Origin: Dimargaris cristalligena
Lineage: Eukaryota > Kickxellomycota > Dimargaritomycetes > Dimargaritales > Dimargaritaceae
DNA length: 14,386 bases
Direction: 5' to 3'
Assembly: GCA_027576995.1 (NCBI GenBank)
Contig: JANBQC010000668.1
Location: 1-14,386 of the forward strand
Shown: one piece after another, positions 1 to 9,183 of the stretch
Layout of the letters: each line of letters opens with the position of its first letter
Numbering within the stretch: the stretch's first letter is position 1
Made by a program: the position numbers and the translations under genes
The notes under the pieces: generated by a model
What the model was told of the DNA's origin: nothing
Database searches by the model: none
What the model saw: only the letters and a program-made list of their open reading frames with translations

Positions 1-550
1 GACAATGCAGCGATGAATCCACCCAAAACAATCTTAGCGCCACGAATCAATCGCGAGTGTCACTACTAAACCAGTACATTATAACCAGTGGCACAGATTA
101 ATTCACCAACTATTCGCAATGTGGGTGGGGGTGGTGGTAGTGAGGGGTACTGTATAGTCCATTCAAGTGAGGAAAACCCTTTGAAATAAAGGGGGGTGGG
201 ATTGGCACCGGCGGCAATCGATCCCTCTGGATGCAAATCATAACACATTTACTGGTCTATAGATGATATACTGACTGTGAAGATAGTGTAATAGGAAGGA
301 ATAAAATAGATCCATCCGAGGTTGAACGAACCCGCTAATATATAGATTAAACTTGCATATCTCCAATTCGTAAACCAAGTCGATGTTATGGTGGATCTAC
401 GCGCGCCAAGCTGATCGTAGCCGTGGCGTAAGTGCAAATCTGCAATCGACTTACAATCCTGGGGTTTTTTAATATTATAATTTATATAAACCACCGGGAA
501 TAGAGGGACCCACACATTGCCGCAAAGGGTGCTTACTACTGGGTGGCAAT

Positions 551-576
551 AGGAGGGGGAGGAGAGGGAGGGGAGG
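551..576 (+). repeat. Purine-only tract with six G-runs
   Basis: Twenty-six bases made only of A and G, with G-runs of 2, 5, 2, 3, 4 and 2 separated by single A residues or short GA-containing spacers. A two-quartet G-quadruplex or a triplex is conceivable. No gene is adjacent. Confidence 0.6.
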
Positions 577-977
577 CAACCGCCACCCCCTTGTAAGGCG
601 CGTCCTATACTGCACAGCAGGCAGCAGCCTGACCTTAATATTAGGATGGGCTGAACGTCCACGAGATAAATGATGGCGCCTTGCAGCCAGCCGGGGGGTG
701 ACATTGGCGATAATCCCGATAGGCATCTAGAGATACACTGGAAGGGGATAAAGCAATTATTATTTTGGAGGGGGGCAGGAATTAGCGGGTTATTCGGATA
801 TACCTACATACAAACGTACCCACGACCGCACGCAGCAGACAGGTGCGGCTGATGGGGTTCACAATCTGGTCCGATTACTTTATTCTACTCGAGCAAAAGA
901 CCGGCCTGCCCATAAGGTCAATCTCATTCAATCCTGGTGAATGTATGTATGTGTGCTTTGGAATCGGGAAGGGGCGT

Positions 978-1012
978 TGTGCGCGCGCGCGCGTTGCTGC
1001 TGTTGTTGTTGT
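978..1012 (+). repeat. Alternating GC tract followed by TTG/CTG triplets
   Basis: Bases 978-994 alternate strictly between pyrimidine and purine, with GCGCGCGCGCGCG at 981-993, a sequence type known to adopt Z-DNA under torsional stress. It passes directly into a TTG/CTG triplet run at 994-1012. Both are simple-sequence repeats in non-coding DNA. Confidence 0.75.
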
Positions 1013-3991
1013 CACTCAAATGAAGCTTAATCGAAAACGGTTAGTCATTGTTTAGACGATTCGGATTTTGATTTTCATAACTGATGGCCGCTAAATTGGA
1101 CCTCGGAATCGAAACCAGCCTAGTCGAACCCTATCTTAATAATACTAATAATGTTAATAAAATAAGGATGGTCAGGTAATGGCGGTTGAAAATGCCGCCG
1201 CCGACTCAGCTGAGGGATGTTTAAAACCCAGCCAATCCTAAACCCCCTTTCTCCGCAAAATATGACCATGCCAAGAATGCCACCCCCCCTCTCTCTCTAA
1301 ACCTTAATGGCTTGGCAGTCAGCAGCCCCTTTAAAACAAAAGTATGCACCCTTTTTTCCCTTGAGTGTATAGGGAGACTGCCATGGTCAGAAATGGTCAC
1401 CATTCTTTCGACCCATCATGGCCACACGGTGCGAAACTGGAAGTTATCTGGCCAGAGAAGTAGGGGTATGTGCGAACAAAGAGTGGGGGTTTGAGGAGAT
1501 TTTTGGGGGATGGTGCAAGCGAGGAGGGGAGGGGGGGAATACCTTTATTTCACCAAGCGGAGAAAGAAATGGTGCAATGGAAAACTAACCGCAGACGCAG
1601 TGGTGGCAAGGGTGGTGCTAGTGTGGCCGAGGGTTGAGCGGACCGCCCTACCGTGTGCAACTAACTAAATCTACCTTTTACCCCATTTAGGCCAATCGAT
1701 GCTGACGTACAGTCGACAGGTTGAACGGGGCACAAAAGAGGACATTGGGCCGATAACTGTACTATCGTCGATACTTTGGTTTCATCGTCGGAATAATAAG
1801 TGCCGGTCCATCCACAGCTCCTCCCCCCACCACTTCCCAACGGTTTCTCTTTCGCACCCCTTGCTATATGTATGTAGAGCCCGATTACATTATTTTTTTA
1901 GAAAAAATATAAACTGGGAAGCTGTGACTTACAATCGGTGGCCCAAAAAGGGGCCGCTTACCACTGGGCACCGAAGGGATTGTGCACGCTGCACTGTTGG
2001 AATTTCCAATGTTTTTACGATTCCATGCAAGCTGTAGGGTGTTCGTTCATTCGTTCCGCTTGCCACTTCCCCCTTATTCAACCATTTATCCCAACCACCT
2101 AACCACCCGGTACTCGAGATAATGAAGTACGTCACTATGACCCATGGTCCTCCTACACTTGAGTGCGTTAGTCTTGTTGGCGAAACCAGAGGTTAAACAG
2201 TAGAACTATTGCCCCGAACCATGCACTTTCTGCCGGTCTGAAATATCCCCAGGGGGTATAGTTATCACGTTGGAATACTCATAACATGCATGGTATTAAC
2301 TTTACGTCCAATCCGGTCAAGAAAACCCCGGCCAAAGTAGGCCATTGTTGTAAACATACGCCAAGTGGAAATATACTTATTTTTCCAAGCTTGGAAGTTG
2401 AACTCGTTCCGAGTGCGAAGGGAAGAGTGAGTCTCCCAAACAAAAGGTAAATTACATCACGAGCCAGATTTGCTTCCTCCAACCTTCTTTATTCGGTAGC
2501 CGTGTACTCAACCCTACCGCCGCATTCCGATACTTAAACCTACGCCATTTAACATGTGGTCAAAATCTTCCAATCTTTAGGCGAGCCCATGATGTACAAT
2601 TGGTTCAGAGTTAAGCAATGGCCATGTCCAATATTTACGGTTAAATAACCGGGAAGTGGGTTTGGGGATTTCCCTAAACATTACTATGCTTTCATCGCAG
2701 CCCAACCGGATTTACGAATGATGTAATAACAATACCGGATGGAGAGGCCATACTGGTGAGTTTTGTAGGGCTGTTATGCCACCCTGGAAAGCAGACAACC
2801 GACAAACACCGACCACCACTACCCCTTTAAAATAAATATGAGTGCATAATCGGAAATAAACAAGGTCTGCCCATCGTCCGTTCGTCGGAACCCCTGTAAG
2901 TGCTCGGCTTTGAAAGACGATAAGACAAGGAAGGTCCGTATCAAATACATGGATAATGGGTCTGGGTGAAGTCTCCCATGTTTCACCATTTCCATCATCC
3001 AGATGAGGTTTCCTTAAATGTATCCTATCGGGTCAAAAAGAGGCCTGGGCCACTAGATTCCATAGCACTAGGTTGAACCCATTTCTATTAAAGACGGAGA
3101 GCGCAAGAAGTGGCTGCTTCATCTTTCGATGAAGACCCGGTCCGTGGATAAAGCCACTCAACCAATCCAGCCCCAAAACAATAACCCCGCCATACCAAAC
3201 TGAGACGTAGCACCTAGCGCACAAGGGTCGATAATAAGTCCAATAGTCCAGCATAAGTCAGACGAAAAGGCCGAACGAAGGGGACGAGGGAAAGGTGGGG
3301 GGGCTAGATAAAAATCTGGGCAGTTATTACTTGCTACTGCTGCTGCTTACCCCTGGCTTGCATGGGCCCAGCCTATTTACTCGCTTAAATAGGCACAACT
3401 GCAGCACTGTAATGGCCCGATATTCCCATTTAAGGATTCCATTTAGGTGCCCCAAGGTGAGGGATAGCGGCTCTAACATATGGTGAATAAAATAGGGTAT
3501 ATTCAATTAATAATAACTCATTTGGTAGAGGGTTGTTGAAGTTCATCGAGGGGCCAGAGTTCGGGACAAGCCGGCCACTCAGAGCGAACCCCGTTATCCA
3601 GGGGTGCATAAGAATAGGAGAGAGAGAAAAGTGGCAGTCTAGAGACAAATTCATTAAGCCTATTCTTTGGAGATAAATAGATTTCTAATTATTACGAAGC
3701 AAGCGAGGTGCCATTTACCGAATGCGGTAGCTAGTTCCAGTATGTAGTAGATTGGCAATAAAATATAGAAAAAGGCCGTACTAAGGGAAAGTAAGGGCTG
3801 GGTGCTGGACTAATATGAATCCCTGGGCTTTACCTTTTTTGGGTATACTAAGCCCTCCATTATCCCAACGTGTCTGTCGAGAATAACCCGTCAGTAAAAA
3901 AAATGGTGGACAGTGAGAAGCGCCTATTCTGCTGAAGCAGTCTATTTTGAGTATAGGGGGGAAGTGGGGGAAGCGTAAAATTAGAGGAAAG

Positions 3992-4015
3992 CAGAGGGTC
4001 AGCTGACTCCCTCTG
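3992..4015. repeat. Quasi-palindrome with 11-base arms
   Basis: CAGAGGG (3992-3998), TCAGCTGA (3999-4006), CT, CCCTCTG (4009-4015). The outer seven-base arms and the central eight-base palindrome are all exact, giving an 11-base-pair stem with a two-base bulge and no loop. The core GTCAGCTGAC (3998-4007) is a perfect ten-base palindrome. It lies just before the CT-rich tract at 4050. It could be a dimeric protein-binding site or a cruciform. Confidence 0.6.
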
Positions 4016-4049
4016 TTGGAACACAATACCGGCCTGTGTAATTATTGCC

Positions 4050-4270
4050 GTCTCTCTCGCTCCCTCTTTCCCCTTCGTACGCACCCCCAGAAAAATAACC
4101 ACCATTTACCTACTTATCTATCATATCCCCCCAATTTATCGAGTCTGGTGTTGGTTCTTCCTCCAGCCCCATTCCCCTCCCCCTTCATCGTACCATCTTG
4201 TCCCCCCTCCCTCCATTCCCCTTCCAAATATCTGACCCACTCTTCTGCACCACAGTGCCACCTCGGCTAT
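4050..4270 (+). promoter_or_regulatory. CT-rich tract resembling a gene leader, but with no gene after it
   Basis: About 220 bases strongly biased to C and T on the + strand, similar to the leader of the phosphatase gene, ending in an acceptor-like CTTCTGCACCACAG. An open frame from ATG 4313 (105 codons) follows, but it contains a C12 run and shows no known motif. This is either a simple polypyrimidine tract or the remains of a promoter. Confidence 0.25.
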
Positions 4271-4433
4271 TAATAGAAACCTAGCGAGAGCGAGCACTAC
4301 GACTGATGGACGATGGGTCAGCTGCTCCCCACTCTCAGTGACTATACAAAAATGCACCCTTCACATAACAATCGGGCAAACTCATCAACTATCCTGAGGA
4401 TCCCCCCTTTTCCGAACTATTCACTGGGCATAA

Positions 4434-4445
4434 CCCCCCCCCCCC
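4434..4445 (+). repeat. C12 homopolymer
   Basis: Twelve consecutive C inside the open frame that begins at 4313. Such a run in a frame argues against that frame being translated. Confidence 0.9.
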
Positions 4446-4839
4446 GTTTCCCCTCTTCGCTAACAGTCTATTTAAACAATAGCATTGCACTCGACCCACC
4501 AGTCCGGCTAATCCGAAAACCGACATTAGAAGATAGAACCAGCGCGCACGGAGTGGACCATGGACCACCTATTGAACTATTTATAAATATACAGATTACA
4601 AAATATACAAACTCCCCTAATGAAATATAATATAATGGTAGGAGGAAGATCGAGTAGGCAGCAGTTACACGAAGGGTGTGCAACCCCGCCGGGTTGAACG
4701 GGTGTTAGGGGTCCTTACATCCATAAAAATACCGGAGTAGGAGTGGTAATCAAACTCTCCATTGAACTCAAAGGGGTCCCAATAAGCCCAGCCATACCAC
4801 TCTCGACTGGTGAAAGGTGAGTAGAATGGGAGGAGAAGT

Positions 4840-4851
4840 GGGGGGGGGGGG
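4840..4851 (+). repeat. G12 homopolymer
   Basis: Twelve consecutive G followed by TTGGGTGGAG, in non-coding DNA about 400 bases after the C12 run. Confidence 0.9.
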
Positions 4852-6059
4852 TTGGGTGGAGATTGATAGTCCGAAAATAGCAATCATGGCCATCCCACCC
4901 CTCTTTTCCAGCATAAGCGTAACAATTTAGTCGAACCCGTTGCCGATTTCATTTTATTTTAGGGAACCCTTGGTATTGACATTGGCATTGGGGCGCCGCG
5001 GCCAAGCACTACCCCAGCTGTCACTAATGGTTGATTATAGTCGGGTATATAGTTCAAGGATGTTCGTCGATTTAAGAACTAGCCGAACCTAGGGATTTGC
5101 GACGACTGTTGAAATTCTGAGTTTATTTTTGACAGGTGCCCGATATAAAAAGTGATGTTTGGAATTTGAATAGGGAGGGGACAGCATCGGTCACATCGTA
5201 AAAAAGCATATACATTGCAGAAATCCTAAAATAGAACCATATCAATTATCCCGGTCCCCACCTGAAAAAAACCAGGGAGTAGGAAAAACGGATGAAGGGG
5301 GTGCCGAGGGTGAGGGGATGGGGATACTGGGTGGGTATCATCGAGAAGTAGGCTTTGAGATATGTACACTAAAGATATAGAATGGAATAGAGACCAGTTC
5401 ATTATAAAGGGGGCTCGGACTAATAAGACAGTATCAACCCGAGCCTGCCCGTCTTTATTTGGATATATCGCAACGGTTCGGGTCCAACGATACAATGCTG
5501 CCACCAGTATATTAGGTAACCAGGGCCCGGCTGTTTTTTTAGCTCGGGGTTTATGAGGCAGAAATCGGGGTAGTCTGGGGCACCGGTCCCATTCCTTTTC
5601 CACTCACCCGCCTTGAAGGTCCACAGAAACGAGGGTTGGTTCAAAATGGGGTGGGATAGTCAGATAACTCCGTGCATATCAGGAAAGACTGGTGGGTCGG
5701 ATTTAGGAATGACTAAAGCAAGGCGATCCTGGCATATACATCTTATTAAATCATCTTTAATGAGTTGAGAAGTATGTACCAAACTCAGTAACCACCCCTC
5801 CCCACAGGGGATCGATTGGCTGATAAATAAGGTATTTATGCTAATAAAAACTATGTATACGAATTTAAATATCCCGGGCTATTGTTAAAACAATGTCTAT
5901 AGTCCAGGGCCTGCGATGGCGGTCGGGGTGGCACTTTAATTCCGAAATTGGGTCAGCAGGAACCGATTTAGGATCAATCGCCAGATCCTGTCCTTTAGGA
6001 CTCTCGAGGTTAGGTATTCCGAAAGGACTGCTGGCGAATCTAACCCGCAAATCCATCAC

Positions 6060-6180
6060 CCGTTCTCTTTTACCATCACCGCCACCACCACCGACACCAC
6101 TACCACCCTCCCCCTACATACATACATTCCCCTCTTCACCTACTTCATTTGGATTCATTCTCCGTATCCACATCTTCTCG
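6060..6180 (+). repeat. CT-rich tract with (CCA)n-like triplets
   Basis: A pyrimidine-rich + strand segment with imperfect ACC/CCA triplets (about 6073-6110), CATACATACATA and a CT-rich tail. The overlapping open frame (5893-6222) owes its Pro run to these triplets and is not convincing. Confidence 0.5.
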
Positions 6181-6759
6181 GTAAATTCGCCTAAATTAAA
6201 TGAGGCACAGTCCCGCCAATAGCAGACCAGGATTTCGTTAAATCGAGTTTATATCACTGCGTAAGTCGACTAGTACCGCCGTTCCATCTCTAATTAATTA
6301 AAAGGATTTATAGAAAAATTGATACGGGAGTGGTGGTGGACCTTGGGGTTAATTTTTTCTTCGGACTGATCAATTTTTGGCGTTTCGGAATAAGTTCCTG
6401 TACGTTACCCCCGCGGTCGCTAGGCCTTTAAAATTCCGACTATCATTGACACCCCCCCCCTCCCCGGTCGAGTCTGCTAGTGAAAAATGGAACTTGCTAT
6501 TTGTACGACTCGTTTTACTCTCCTCTCAATTGCAATCCTCTCACTGGATTTTATTCACAATTCCCCGATCATCGGTTAGTTTTTTTTTGAACCCTGGCGA
6601 CTCACAATTCACGAAGGGGTGGGAGGAGGGGAACCAATTGATGAGGACTTCTGTCTGCCTATAAAACAGTAGTAAGCCTAGATAAAAATGTGCGAACGAG
6701 AAAGTCTCCCAGTGCAGTTGTGCGGAAAAATGCTACGACTGGCAAGATTGTCGAAATAT
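6181..6759. other. Intergenic stretch without a supported gene
   Basis: Nearly 600 bases holding a C9 run (6452-6460) and a T9 run (6580-6588). The 95-codon open frame at 6377-6664 spans both runs and looks accidental. Confidence 0.45.
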
Positions 6760-7090
6760 TGACGGACCTTCCCCCCTCTCTTTGTTGACGCTAGGATGTC
6801 GCGTCCGTCTTATCCCCTCTTAAAGTAATACTAGTCGATGAATGGAATGTTTCCGTGCATTCGGCCACCCTATCACCTACCCCTCCCTCCTCGTTCATGC
6901 CTTCACTTCAACCCTAGACATGTCTCAATAACAAAGGCCGATTTGCAACAATTGGGCGTATCATAATCATCGTGTATATCCCCAGTGACCGGTGTAGTCT
7001 TCTCATCTTCGCCATCTTAAGCGTACCCCGAATCTCTCCCTACCTTCTCTTCTAACCCCCCTGTTGTCTATAGAGAGGAATGCGGTCTTT
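6760..7090 (+). promoter_or_regulatory. CT-rich segment followed by an unassigned open frame
   Basis: Mixed but pyrimidine-biased DNA, strongest at 6769-6783, 6878-6917 and 7000-7070. It runs into a stop-free + strand frame from 7021 to 7446 whose first in-frame ATG is only at 7237. The frame contains a G5T8G9 run and no motif that I recognise. It may be chance or the eroded start of a former gene. Confidence 0.2.
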
Positions 7091-7330
7091 TCCCCCTCAT
7101 TAGGCGTGGGTTATACTATACGCCATATATAGGTCAATTTCGGCAACTGTCGAACAAAGAAGACGCGACGGCGTGGACCTCCGTGTTGGACTTACCGTAT
7201 CCGATCGCGTCCGTCTGTTATGTGAAGGACCAGGTCATGAACAATGGCCATGAGCAGTGCAGTACGCGGCCAATCTCAAATTTGGTGGTTATTAACGATA
7301 TTTCGCGTCTCCTTAGGCATACCAAGGGCT

Positions 7331-7352
7331 GGGGGTTTTTTTTGGGGGGGGG
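7331..7352 (+). repeat. G5-T8-G9 composite homopolymer
   Basis: Five G, eight T and nine G in immediate succession. The regular block structure is typical of slippage-prone non-coding DNA and weighs against the open frame that crosses it. Confidence 0.85.
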
Positions 7353-7923
7353 ATTAGTTGGTTCTAAGCCAATGCTTTTCGAGGGAAATTTTGCTAGATG
7401 TAGAGCGTCATCCGTCGGAGTGAGTGCGTCGAGGCGGGTATTTTGAACCCTGGGCGATTAAACATGGTCGAAGAGCCAGGGGAATTCCAGCTCTCTCCCC
7501 CCCGCCCTCCCTCATGTTCAATTCCCTTCTGCTCTGCCCCTTAGGCGCGACCCACTGTGCAGCCCGCAGCAGTGACGATATTTCACAGCCACCCCAAAAA
7601 GTTAAGAATGAGTAATATGGCTAGAGCCGGGAAAATTACAAAAATCGGGCTGAGGCCACTTAGCTGGTCAAGGGGACCGATTACGAGATTAAGATGTCGA
7701 GCCCTCCGCCACTCCTTCCCCTTACACAACCTTCCATTTCGGTTCAGTTCTCTCCCTGCAATGAGTTCAGTCTTCGATAGATGCCATGTTGGATAAATGG
7801 GAGCCAGGGGAAAAAGCTGGAGTGGATGGTGGTAAAACGGAGCAGTATGGGATTGAGGCACATGTGGCTCTCACTCGATATCTAGCAGTGTTAAGCCGGT
7901 AAGAAATGGGCAGTAGCCACTTC

Positions 7924-7945
7924 ATATATATATATATATATATAT
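7924..7945. repeat. (AT)11 microsatellite
   Basis: Twenty-two bases of perfect AT alternation, followed by TAAGAGAGAGG. It is the longest perfect dinucleotide repeat in the window. Confidence 0.95.
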
Positions 7946-8026
7946 TAAGAGAGAGGATAAAAGGGGAGTCAGGGCAAGTGAGGGAGCGGTACAGTGTAGG
8001 AGAGATTTGTTGAGCAGGACGGGGGA

Positions 8027-8036
8027 GGGGGGGGGG
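8027..8036 (+). repeat. G10 homopolymer
   Basis: Ten G preceded by GGGGGA, giving two neighbouring G-runs in non-coding DNA about 80 bases after the AT microsatellite. Confidence 0.9.
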
Positions 8037-8976
8037 TGCACTGTTGGGTTAACATTCCAGTGGCTCTTGCTGCTGCTACCGGCTTGAATTTAAATAACAC
8101 GGCCCTTTTATTCACAGTCAAGCTGCGAGGGTTAAGGAGGTTGCGATGGGAAAGCTCAGGGTTAAAGGTCGTCAAGCAGACATTATAACCACCATTCCTC
8201 AATACCGTTCGGTACTAATATGTTTCGGCTTGCGTAAACCTGGAGCGGAAGTCCCCCCTACAGCCTAACAATTGCCTAAGCAAAGTAATTGGGCCTGGAG
8301 TAGAGGAAGGGAGGAGGGTTAGAAACCCAGCAGACGGCCTAGGACAGGTGGAGAAAACGGCAATCCTGGTGGTGTTGGCCAATGGGCAACCCTCTCCAAT
8401 CCCAACCGAGGCCACTTTCTGGGGACAATAAAGGGGTGGGAGATGTGAGTGGTTGAGCCTGCTGTTTGGTCGGAAGACGAAAACGGCCATAAAACAGTAA
8501 AATTAGCGCTGGTTATAGAATACCAGAAAGGGCAATGGATAGAAGAGAAGAAGGGGGGGAGTCCACCCTGGCTGGTGATGGGGTTGATCCTCCTCCTCTC
8601 GTCTATAGTCGTCCCATATACAACAACGCTTGCGGAGCGCCGAGGGTGAAGACCAAACAGCCAGCCAGACGACGATCGCCACCACCTTCCATAAATACTA
8701 ATGACCTGGCGGAGATTAATCACAAAACCCCAAACAACACGGGAAATCAAGACATATCCCATCGCGGGAGTAGTTTTTGTTTCCGGGGTGGATATGGGAG
8801 AGAAGAGGGGGTGGCACGCTAATTGCGGCACAAGGGGTGCACGGTATTACACCACACAGGAGTTTAAAATAGATGCGGCCCAACCACCCCGTTTTAGATG
8901 CACCCCCCCTTCTCTCCTCCCCATCGCCCCTATATATCATAAGAGGATCATGAATTCCGCCCCACCTGGGCTCGAG

Positions 8977-8983
8977 TATATAA
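8977..8983 (+). promoter_or_regulatory. TATA box of the phosphatase gene
   Basis: TATATAA preceded by CTCGAG and followed by GATCC, 201 bases before the start ATG. It is followed directly by a long CT-rich stretch with few A residues, a common layout for fungal promoters, where transcription starts tens of bases downstream in pyrimidine-rich DNA. A second, weaker TATA-like string (CTATATATC) lies about 45 bases further upstream, near 8930. The assignment is by motif and position only. Confidence 0.55.
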
Positions 8984-9061
8984 GATCCACCCACTTCCCT
9001 CTCCCAAAGTACCTTGTCTTCATCCCCACTCTCTTCTCCTGCACCCGTCTGGCCCGTGTGT

Positions 9062-9132
9062 GTATATGCCCTCTCTCCCTCTTTAGTAATCCCCTTCCTC
9101 ACTCACTCTCTCTCCTTACTTTCGTATTCTAG
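9062..9132 (+). other. Possible 71-base intron in the 5' UTR
   Basis: A donor-like GTATAT at 9062 and an acceptor-like TTCGTATTCTAG ending at 9132 enclose 71 bases, a normal size for fungal introns, with a pyrimidine-rich body and CTTAC just before the acceptor as a weak branch-site candidate. Its removal would delete the upstream ATG. CT-rich DNA gives such matches by chance, so this is only a candidate. Confidence 0.15.
9066..9086 (+). promoter_or_regulatory. Possible six-codon upstream open reading frame
   Basis: ATG followed by five codons and TAG (peptide MPSLPL) in the CT-rich leader, ending 97 bases before the phosphatase ATG. It is the only ATG I see between the TATA box and the main start. 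If transcription begins upstream of 9066 it could reduce translation of the phosphatase. Whether it is in the mRNA depends on the transcription start and on the possible intron that overlaps it. Confidence 0.25.
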
Positions 9133-9183
9133 TCCTTCCGATAACTCGGTTACCCTTACTTCTCCTAACACTCACACTTGACC

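Larger units (their letters stand above)
1..4049. other. Upstream intergenic region without a supported gene
   Basis: About 4 kb with no recognisable protein, tRNA or rRNA. The longest open frames (151 codons at 249-704 on the - strand, 112 codons at 1699-2037 on the + strand) have no motif, no hydrophobic or repeat pattern typical of a family, and codon use unlike the phosphatase. It does hold a purine-rich tract with G-runs (551-576), an alternating GC tract (978-994), AT triplet repeats (1136-1160), further G-runs (1505-1537) and a long quasi-palindrome (3992-4015). Confidence 0.5.
4271..6059. other. Intergenic stretch without a supported gene
   Basis: About 1.8 kb. Open frames reach 125 codons (5226-5603, - strand) but none has recognisable motifs, and several cross homopolymers. 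The string GGTTCGGGTCC near 5477 recalls a tRNA B box but lacks the invariant A. Two 12-base G/C homopolymers are listed separately. Confidence 0.5.
7091..8976. other. Region upstream of the phosphatase promoter, no supported gene
   Basis: About 1.9 kb with simple repeats (G5T8G9, (AT)11, G10) and overlapping open frames on both strands. The largest is 170 codons on the - strand (8319-8831), opening with GTG rather than ATG; no motif, membrane pattern or family resemblance is convincing. The part next to 8976 presumably contains upstream regulatory sites of the phosphatase gene, but none is certain. Confidence 0.45.
8984..9183 (+). promoter_or_regulatory. CT-rich 5' leader and initiator region of the phosphatase gene
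   Basis: About 200 bases between the TATA box and the ATG, dominated by C and T on the coding strand, with runs such as CTCTCTCCCTC and CTCACTCACTCTCTCTCC. It probably contains the transcription start and the 5' UTR. Just before the ATG the bases read CACTTGACC, giving A at -3. The leader contains one upstream ATG and one plausible small intron, listed separately. Confidence 0.5.

Noticed and set aside
249..704. 151-codon open frame on the - strand
   Set aside because: No motif and no codon bias; the composition reflects the purine-rich tract at 551-576 read in reverse.
5477..5487. GGTTCGGGTCC as a tRNA B box
   Set aside because: The invariant A of the T loop is missing, and no acceptor stem or A box is found at the right distance.
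8319..8831. 170-codon open frame on the - strand
   Set aside because: It opens with GTG, overlaps two + strand frames of similar quality, shows no motif or domain, and its Pro/Ser-rich composition follows from purine-rich + strand DNA.
9178..9183. TTG start two codons before the ATG of the phosphatase
   Set aside because: Non-ATG starts are rare in eukaryotes and the ATG at 9184 has a good context with A at -3.
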